A stretch of 64,000 bases of DNA from Diphasiastrum complanatum (Eukaryota; Streptophyta; Lycopodiopsida; Lycopodiales; Lycopodiaceae). The first letter of the stretch is position 1; every line of letters starts with the position of its first letter. Shown in pieces: positions 57,340 to 64,000 of the stretch. Under the pieces are notes generated by a model. That model was not told the origin of the DNA. It saw only the letters and a program-made list of their open reading frames with translations, and ran no database searches. The position numbers and the translations under genes were made by a program. The stretch is taken from assembly GCA_029204225.1 (NCBI GenBank), contig CM055096.1, forward strand, positions 67,432,370 through 67,496,369, given 5' to 3'.

Positions 57340-59277
57340 AAAAAACATGAATTTTGAAAAAGAACATCAAATAACAAAGTACAAAAGCATTATTATGTGT
57401 CTATTAAATATAGAAATGTCATTCTCAAAAAGATATCTATAATCACACCGTTAGTAATTACAAAAACTTACATGTTCATGTGTTTTGAGATTTTTTTAGA
57501 AGATTAAAACATTCCAAATCAATAATGATGAAGAACAATGTCGAAATTGAAATAGTTGACAATTGATAATATCTTTTAACTAATTTTATTTGCTAATGGC
57601 AGCGTTGTTCAGCTGAGTTTAAATATCTTGACAAAATCGTGGTTTCCATAAACGTAAATAAGACTCTATATCATTTAAAGAAAAAATACAAAATTATTAA
57701 AAATATCGCAGAAAAATTTATAGATAACTAAATTAAAATTATGAATTTATATTAAGATTACGAATCGATAAAATGTGCCAAAAATTTTAATATGTAAAAT
57801 CGACGTTTCAAATGCCAATATTTGCGCAAGAGCGATGGACGACTACTTAAGTTATTACAAACTCGTATTTTTTGAGATCTAAACATTTTGATATACATTT
57901 TTTCTAAGAAGAATCATTAACAATTTTTTATATCCGAATTTCAAAATGATAAAAAAAATCACCACAAGTCATGTCATAGACCATCCCTTTCAGTGGTCTA
58001 TGAGCATGTTGTCGCATGCGTCTATCAAAATCTGTTGTTTGGCTGATGTAGCTTGTCTGTTCAAGAGACTATTTTGAAAATTGTGAAGAACTTGTTCGTA
58101 GTCGTTTCAAGAGTGGTGGCAGTGTCAAATCCTGTGCAAAATATTGAAAATTAATGTTTTTTTTTATGATAGAAGAAAATCTATTTCGAGCAAAAAAATA
58201 GCGTTAACTTGACATACCTCTTTACTAGAGGAAAATCATTGTGATATCGGTTGTGGAGATTCGAGAGTTATCATCTGTTATTTGTCAGTTGCAAGTTTGT
58301 ATATAAAATACATTGTAGACAAATTGTACATTACAATGATTAAAATATATGAATCTGATATGTGTTAGTTGTTGTCGTAATCGATGTGTTGGTAGTTTCT
58401 CGTTTCAAGATCTTCAAAACATTTTCAATTGTAATAGAACCGTCTGTCAGTCGAGCTCCTATGTCGGAGAGGTGGCCAACTTGTCTCCCCAAATCTGTGT
58501 TGATGGCATTCAATTCTACTCGAGACATAGTTTTTCATTCTGAAATGAAAATGTTATAACTGAAATATAGGTTACGTATTGCATGATAACCTTTGTCAAA
58601 ATGCGCTTTGAAATGTTGCATCACCAATCTATTCGTCTTGATCGAATATGGGATTGCAATGGAAAACAATTATAAAAGTGTTTCAAAATTCTAAAAAAGT
58701 TTAAATATGTTATAAAAATGATATAATTTTTGTATGTTATAAACGATTTAAAAATTAAAAAAAAATAGATGTGATTTTTTACCTTCTATTTGTGTTGTGA
58801 TATATATACTCGTAGTCTAACTATTTTGAAACCCATCTTTGTATTGTTCGGTGTCGATTCCACAGGCATTTAACAGGAATATTAGTCGTGTCGTAGGATA
58901 AATTCGCAATTCTTCGATACCTTCAGATGTCAAAACTTGCAGTTATTGAATTTCTTCTTTTAATTTTCAGAAGATTTCATCATAAAAGTTATTATTACAA
59001 TTAAATTTCAAATTTTGAATATTTAAAAGCATTATTCTTTTAGGTACTATTTTATCATAAAAAATGATTCACGATGTTCATAACAATGTACCTTTTTGGC
59101 ATCTAAAAGTTCTTGTAATGGCATATCGGATGTCTGCTTTCAAGTAAAATTGAAAAATTAGAAATGAAATATTTTGGATATTATATTTTCAAAACAATGA
59201 ACAACAACATAATATATTAGAAAGATTAACATATGGCAGAATAGGACTACATTGTGAATATTAATTGTTTGTTTGAT
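57340..59277 (-). other. Helitron arm 2, region after the helicase
   Basis: Mirror of 54,970-57,136. Shared segments include ATGCTCATAGACCA, the stretch around GTCTCCCC and the CGACACGAC (57,900-58,900) piece. Small indels and substitutions separate the arms. Open frames here (58,340-58,559) are short and differ from those of arm 1, arguing that little of this region is coding. Confidence 0.5.
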
Positions 59278-60591
59278 TTACAATGGCTGGTGTTGGATCA
59301 AAATCTGCAGTGTTAATTTGTGTGTAAGGAATATGTTTTCTAGTCTTGTGACTTGAGTTAACATAACATAGGTTAATCCTAGACATAAATTTTTTTTAAT
59401 ATCAATTATTGCAGTGTCACGTATTGTTATGCCTTGCAATTTATGAGCCGTAATAGCGTATGCTAATGCTAAAAAAAATGTACATTTGTAATATATTTTA
59501 AAATCATACCTCAATTTTCTAATAGTTGATGGCATAATTTTCATTTGTTTGTCAGATCCCTCAATTGTTATCATGATAGAATCTATTTCGTTGGTTTATT
59601 TTGAATATGCAAATTCTTGAATCATTCTGATCGCTCCATTAACTATTCCATTTGTTATGTCTAGATTCGCAAGAACCATGATCTTTGCATTGTTTGCAAT
59701 TTGGTCTAATTGATTAAATGATGAGTCTTAAGCCATGATGTACAATTCTATCATGTTCCATGTTTGGTGGCTAGATGACGAACACTGTATTCAGACCATT
59801 TTCCATACTATATTCAGTGTTGGACAATGCATTTGTTTTCACTGGTACATATATGATCTTGTCGTCTTCGAAGATTTTTTCTAATGCATATTTATTATAT
59901 ATCTTGACATTGTCTTTGTGTGTGCATATTATTGTCACATTAGAACTAATCATTTTAAGAACTTCTTCTTCTGAGATTACTTCTTTATTCAATGTATCAT
60001 TGATTTATTCTAATATTGACTTCCTAGATCTTACCGTATTTAAAAATGAAAGATATAACTCATTTGACGAGTGTCGAATCGAATAAGTCAATTGGATTTG
60101 AATCGTCATTTTCCAATATAAAGATGTGGAGATGTGGCATATGAGCATAGAATATCGGTTCTATGTTTACATATTGTTGGCAACTGTGCATGATCACCTA
60201 CTAATAACAAGATGAAATTTTGGAAATGCACACGATATGGATTTGATTTTACTTGATTTATTTGATGTATGACAAGTTGTAACGTTTGAGCAGTCAACAT
60301 AGACATTTCATCAATAATAATGATATCAACAATAAGTATTGTTTTGTAACGTATGCTAGTAGACATTAGATTTCGTATATATAAAGCATTAACAAGAATC
60401 AAAAATAAGTTGTGCACTATTAATTCACGTTTACTAAGCCTAGACGCAACTGCACCTATTGTGGCACACAACAAAACAGATTTGTTCATTTTTTTGAGTG
60501 AAAATGCTAGATATTTTATCAAATGCGTTTTTCCACTTCTCGAAATATCTGACAATACAAAAATACCTGATCGATTTAACATCAAAATCAA
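59278..60591 (-). pseudogene. Helitron PIF1-type helicase, arm 2
   Basis: This is the counterpart of 53,840-54,969 on the other strand. From 60,591 down: MLNRSGIFVLSDISRSGKTH (Walker A keeps SGKTH but the first Gly positions are lost), LLCATIGAVASRLSKRELIV, TILIVDIIIIDEMSMLTAQT (DE box), LLLVGDHAQLPTICKHRTDI. Then, after breaks, ISEEEVLKMISSNVTIICTH (59,771-59,992) and MITIEGSDKQMKIMPSTIRK with LALAYAITAHKLQGITIRD (59,278-59,574). The last motif (AITAHKLQG) is better kept here than in arm 1. It has fewer frame breaks than arm 1, but no arm is intact. Confidence 0.9.
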
Positions 60592-61013
60592 AAAAGCATT
60601 TTCTTGTTCTGTGTTAAAATTTCACAATTTTGGTCACATGCATTGTAATTGGCAAGATGGCCATGTAAATAGATGCCACACGTGTCAAATAGCATAAGAT
60701 ACTTTCCCAAAACTTCATTCCTCATATACATTGTGATAGCATCTTTGAAATGAGGCCAAAGAGTGTTTAGATAGGCTAGAGAAATTCTAGGAGCTAAAAA
60801 TAACATGTTATAGTAACTGTGGCCAAATGGAAATAGAAATAAAAATATTGCATTTTCTAATGTGATGAATTCTTTTTGTTGAGTCACTAATGGCAATCCA
60901 GAAACTTTTGCTATAAACATTAATGTTTCTTTTCTTTCATGCGTTGTTTTTCTAATTCGTAAATTCGAATATGTATATATGTCATCTTTTTGAATATCTT
61001 GTCTATTTTTCAT
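60588..61013 (-). pseudogene. Helitron N-terminal part, arm 2, Rep deleted
   Basis: An open frame of 141 codons. It begins QDIQKDDIYTYSNLRIRKTT, HERKETLMFIAKVSGLPLVT and ENAIFLFLFPFGHSYYNMLF, matching arm 1 at 51,800-51,990. It then passes through LNTLWPHFKDAITMYMRNEV and LGKYLMLFDTCGIYLHGHLA to the sequence just before the helicase, skipping the entire Rep core (HUH and Tyr motifs) found in arm 1 at about 52,080-53,290. So arm 2 is an internally deleted copy. It ends at 61,013-61,028 against a gypsy LTR. Confidence 0.82.
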
Positions 61014-61028
61014 GCACCACTAGTAGTG

Positions 61029-61262
61029 CACTGTGACACCTCACTGGACACCTCTGCAGCCTATCTGGGCCACGTCATCCAATTCTCTAATGACTCACTG
61101 AAAGACCCATACCAACTCCACCACCATGTGGTTAGGCCTACAACCATTAATTATGACCATGTACACATAAGGGCCCCAATTCCCTTATAGTCACAATTAC
61201 GAGTTGTTGGTCTACCGATCTCTAGCATGGATACGCTATTCGAGACCAGTTATGGGCATGAC
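61029..61262 (-). repeat. Gypsy 3' LTR fragment
   Basis: On the minus strand, after the polypurine tract AAGGGGGGAAGAA (61,263-61,276), the sequence TGTCATGCCCATAACTGG begins an LTR. The other end is not clear: a TGTGACACC at 61,029 would give TG...CA ends, but the Helitron arm starts only a few bases further on, so the LTR may be truncated. Confidence 0.5.
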
Positions 61263-61771
61263 ATTCTTCCCCCCTTATTCAAGTTTTGTCCTCAGAACTT
61301 AAAACTAGGAAAGTTCCTCCTTAAGCTTCCTTCTTGTTCCCAAGAATCATCATCATCTGTACATCTTTTCCATCGAACCAGATGCTCGGTAACTATATGA
61401 TTTCTCAATCGTTTAGTTCTTGTATCCAAGGTCTTTTCAGGTTCAAGTCGAGATACACCTGATCATTCATCCAACAGATACAATTGATCTCCAGATCCAA
61501 GATGCTCTCCTTCACATAGACCTTTCTTGAGTCGGCTTACGTGAAATACCGGATGCACTTGTGATCCTTTCAGGAGTTCCAATTGGTAAGCTAAGGATCT
61601 GATCTTTTTCAAGATCTGATACGGTCCTCTATATCTAGGAGACAATTTATAATGCTTGTCGGTGCGCATTACTCTAGAGTCCATCGGGATTCTCAAATAT
61701 ACCCAATCCCCCACTTGAAAGTCTCTTGGTGATCTTTTCAGATTTTGTGAAGAATTGAAAAAGATTATCTG
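61263..61771 (-). pseudogene. Gypsy integrase C-terminus with chromodomain-like tail
   Basis: On the minus strand: SPRDFQVGDWVYLRIPMDSR, YKLSPRYRGPYQILKKIRSL, AYQLELLKGSQVHPVFHVSR, LKKGL. A stop follows at 61,463, then PEKTLDTRTKRLRNHIVTEH, LVRWKRCTDDDDSWEQE. The first part is the integrase C-terminal domain. The second has the layout of the chromodomain-like end of chromovirus integrases, which guides insertion into chromatin (ILD.R.....N....YLVRWKG....D.TWE). The segment upstream (rest of integrase, RT) is missing; a Copia LTR begins at 61,772. Confidence 0.88.
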
Positions 61772-62473
61772 TGTTAGATATATGGGGTCTTATATTTTTT
61801 ATATCAAGCATCTAGGTGTAGGATGTTGATAGGAACAAATTTGGCATAGATGGCAAATTATGCATTTCCACTTGTAATGCCACTATTGAGCCAAAATAGA
61901 GTAAGAGACTAAACTCATGCCAATTAGAGTGTAGACAAGTGTAATGCTTTTGTTTGATGAATTCTAAGAGGTCCAATAGGATCTAGAGGTGGAAGGTCCA
62001 ATAGGAATTTGAGATTTGCTTGAAAATAGTCCAATAGAATTAAGCAGTGCATGGATCAATGGTCCAATAGGATTAAGAGGTGGCAAAGTGTGATCCAATC
62101 ATAGTTAAGCATAGTGGTAGCTTGTGGATCTACTAGTATCATTGTACTCCTCATTTTGGATCTAATTGATTTGGAGATTGTGTGGATTTTGAGTGTTATT
62201 GGATTTCTAGCTTTCTCTCTCTACCCGAGAGCTCATGATGATTTTCTCTCTCTAACCGAGGAGAGCAGCTTGTTTTTACTTAGAATAATTTTTGAATACT
62301 TCTCACACGTGTGAGTGAGAGTTGGAAGTGATTGAATGCATGTAGTAGAGTGTTTTTGCCATAGAATCAAAGATAGATCTTGAATCTCAATCTAGTCTTG
62401 ATCTTGGTGCATCTACACACCTTAGGAGATCACAAATACATGTTGTGGACACTCCACAAGTGTGAAATCTACA
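61772..62473 (+). repeat. 5' LTR of the forward Copia element
   Basis: 702 bases from TGTTAGATATATGGGG to AAATCTACA, immediately before a perfect primer site, with TG...CA ends. It contains CTCACACGTGTGAG at 62,302-62,315 and several TCCAATAGGAT repeats. The same family is present at 20,673-21,226 (through its gag) and at 49,710-50,430. The second LTR is beyond the window end. Confidence 0.8.
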
Positions 62474-63139
62474 TGGTATCAGAGCCTACCTAAGGTTACC
62501 ATGCATTCTGATCCACTTAAGTGAAACCTATTCATCAATCTTGAGCTAAAAATTGTCAAGATCCATTTTCGTAGCTATCTTGTCCAATTTTGGATCAAAA
62601 GAGATCAAAAGGACATTGATTGGGTCTGACCTGGTACTATACGGAATCAGGTGCTCAGACACGTGTGAGGAACATCCAATTTCAGTTTGGAGGTTCTCTC
62701 TCATGCTGATCCATTTATCTTGCTTGATAGCTTGTTTTGAAGCTATTTTTGTCTAGTTTCTGATACGATCAGTTTCATTCCATTTGGTTGACCCAATCAG
62801 AAGTTATAAGCTTTTGAAGAGAGTTAGGTAGGGCACCTAGACTTGGGTTAACACATTTGGTTTGGTCAAGAAAATGCTTGGTTGATCCAAAATCACAGTT
62901 GAATGCTTACCAATCTCATCTATATGTGATCTAGGCACTGTTTTGAGATCTTAGCCATTTTGTTGCATGCAATTTCATTATATTTGAGTCAAATTTGGTT
63001 TCTTAGTGTACTTCACACATGATAAGAGTGTTTGATCCTAACTTTGCCCATACTTCACCATTTGATGTTCCATTATTGGATCCTATTGAGAGTGTGTAAC
63101 AACATTTATTGTTCATCATTTGAGTTTTCTTCACTTCAA
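62474..63139 (+). other. Copia primer site and leader
   Basis: TGGTATCAGAGC at 62,474-62,485 is the initiator-Met primer-binding site, directly after the LTR. The leader that follows matches the rearranged pieces at 48,930-49,709. There is no coding region before the gag ATG at 63,140. Confidence 0.9.
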
Positions 63140-63752
63140 ATGTCTTCAATGGGTTCATCCTTGTTGGAATCAAGTGAAAGATTGTCCACTTCAAACTATT
63201 CAATTTGGAAAATGAGGATGGAGTCCATCTTGATCCTTCAAGACGTGATGGACATAGTTCTTGGCCTTGAAGAAGAACCACAAGTTCTTCAAGAGGTTCA
63301 AAAATACAAAAAGAGAGCTAGGATGGCTCTCCACTACATTAAGATGAATGTCTCTAATGAGATATTGACGGAGATAGGTACTTGTACAATAGCCAAAGAA
63401 GCTTGGGATTGTCTCAAGACTATCTATGAGGCTAAGAATACCTCTAGGCTTCTCACTCTTAGGAATCAAATCTTTCAAAGTAGCCAAAAGAGTGATGAGA
63501 GTGCATCTAGTTATGTTTTGAGAGTAAAAGATATTCATAGAAAACTTGCTTGTATTGGTGATTCCATCAATCAAATGAGCTAGTCCAATTCATTCTCAAT
63601 GGCTTGAGAAGTGAATTTGATAACCTTGTCCAATCCTATGCCATTAAGGAGGAGCTACCAAGTATGGAGGCTCTCCAAAGTGTGCTAATTTTAGAAGAAT
63701 CAAGACTAGAGTACAAGCTCTTGAGGATGGACAAGCTTTCTCTCACTCATAA
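63140..63752 (+). pseudogene. Copia gag, C-terminally deleted
   Basis: Gag from the ATG at 63,140: MSSMGSSLLESSERLSTSNY, IWKMRMESILILQDVMDIVL, KKRARMALHYIKMNVSNEIL, AKEAWDCLKTIYEAKNTSRL, NQIFQSSQKSDESASSYVLR. A frame break at about 63,578 follows, then ELVQFILNGLRSEFDNLVQS, MEALQSVLILEESRLEYKLL and MDKLSLTH. Here the sequence jumps straight into RT. The zinc knuckle, protease and integrase are missing. It is the same family as the reversed gag at 18,497-19,917, which shows what is lost. Confidence 0.93.
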
Positions 63753-64000
63753 TGATGGAACCATCAACAAGCATAAGATGATGTGCCAAAGGATTTGCTC
63801 AAATCCATGGTCTTGATTATGAGGAGACCTTTGCACCCATTGCAAAGATGGTGACAATAACAATTCTTATTTCTCTTGCTTGTTTCTTAAAGTGGAAGGT
63901 GTTCCAATTAGATGTATCCAATGCTTTTCTAAATGGATATATTGAGGAGGAGATCTATACGGAACAACCTCAAGGATTCATCAAGGATGATTCCAAAGTG
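63753..64000 (+). pseudogene. Copia RT start fused to gag
   Basis: After the junction at about 63,752 comes NDGTINKHK (RT segment before the LVAKGF motif). A changed frame then gives AKGFAQIHGLDYEETFAPIA, KMVTITILISLACFLKWKVF, QLDVSNAFLNGYIEEEIYTE and QPQGFIKDD to the window end. Sequence quality in the RT part is good: the D of QLDVSNAFLNG (first catalytic Asp) is present. The YVDD motif lies beyond the window. Confidence 0.92.

Noticed and set aside
51235-61013. The Helitron palindrome as a simple foldback-read assembly artefact
   Set aside because: The arms differ by substitutions and by kilobase-scale indels, which a foldback artefact of one molecule would not produce. A misjoin of two real copies still needs read support.

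Overview
This window looks like intergenic DNA from a large plant nuclear genome. It is AT-rich and almost entirely made of broken, nested transposable elements. The evidence for a plant is: many Ty1-copia and Ty3-gypsy pol fragments; primer-binding sites matching plant initiator-Met tRNA (TGGTATCAGAGC); Helitron Rep and PIF1-type helicase relics; long CT microsatellites; and two intron-bearing relics of a SAC3-family (TREX-2 mRNA export) gene that look most like plant SAC3B. I see no intact cellular gene, no rRNA or tRNA gene that I can support, and no CRISPR array. The plant lineage cannot be fixed from this sequence.

Layout. 1-2.0 kb: a reversed Helitron fragment, then a reversed Copia LTR/RT relic and a minisatellite. 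2.07-5.9 kb: a forward gypsy element (LTR, leader, gag, protease, start of RT). 5.9-8.98 kb: a reversed gypsy element (gag, long repeat-bearing leader, tRNA-Asp-type primer site, LTR). 8.98-10.87 kb: forward gypsy RNase H-integrase. 10.87-12.06 kb: reversed Copia protease-integrase. 12.5-16.2 kb: forward SAC3B-like pseudogene. 16.2-17.2 kb: reversed gypsy RT-RNase H joined to a reversed Copia gag-pol with leader, primer site and LTR (17.2-21.2 kb). 21.2-26.4 kb: mostly unassignable AT-rich DNA with a foldback insertion and a Copia leader fragment. 26.4-28.0 kb: forward gypsy RNase H-integrase. 28.4-30.3 kb: two Copia gag relics pointing at each other. 30.7 kb: (CT)n. 33.7-39.5 kb: a second SAC3B-like pseudogene in the opposite orientation, interrupted by a GC-rich insertion. 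40.8-45.2 kb: a nearly full-length Copia element bounded by two LTRs but lacking RT. 45.75-48.9 kb: two more pieces of the same family. 48.9-50.4 kb: an internally inverted Copia LTR/leader. 50.55 kb: a second (CT)n. 51.2-61.0 kb: two Helitron copies as a head-on inverted repeat centred at about 57,238. 61.0-61.8 kb: the gypsy pol end with a chromodomain-like tail. 61.8-64.0 kb: a forward Copia element with LTR, leader and a gag-RT deletion fusion.

The most unusual structures are the roughly 10-kb diverged Helitron palindrome, the two inverted SAC3B-like relics that lost different exons, a Copia family whose LTRs appear to end in AG...CT instead of TG...CA, and several recombinant retroelement structures (gag-integrase-gag, gag-RT and copia-gypsy junctions). 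All protein-family calls come from motifs read by eye; no database search was run.
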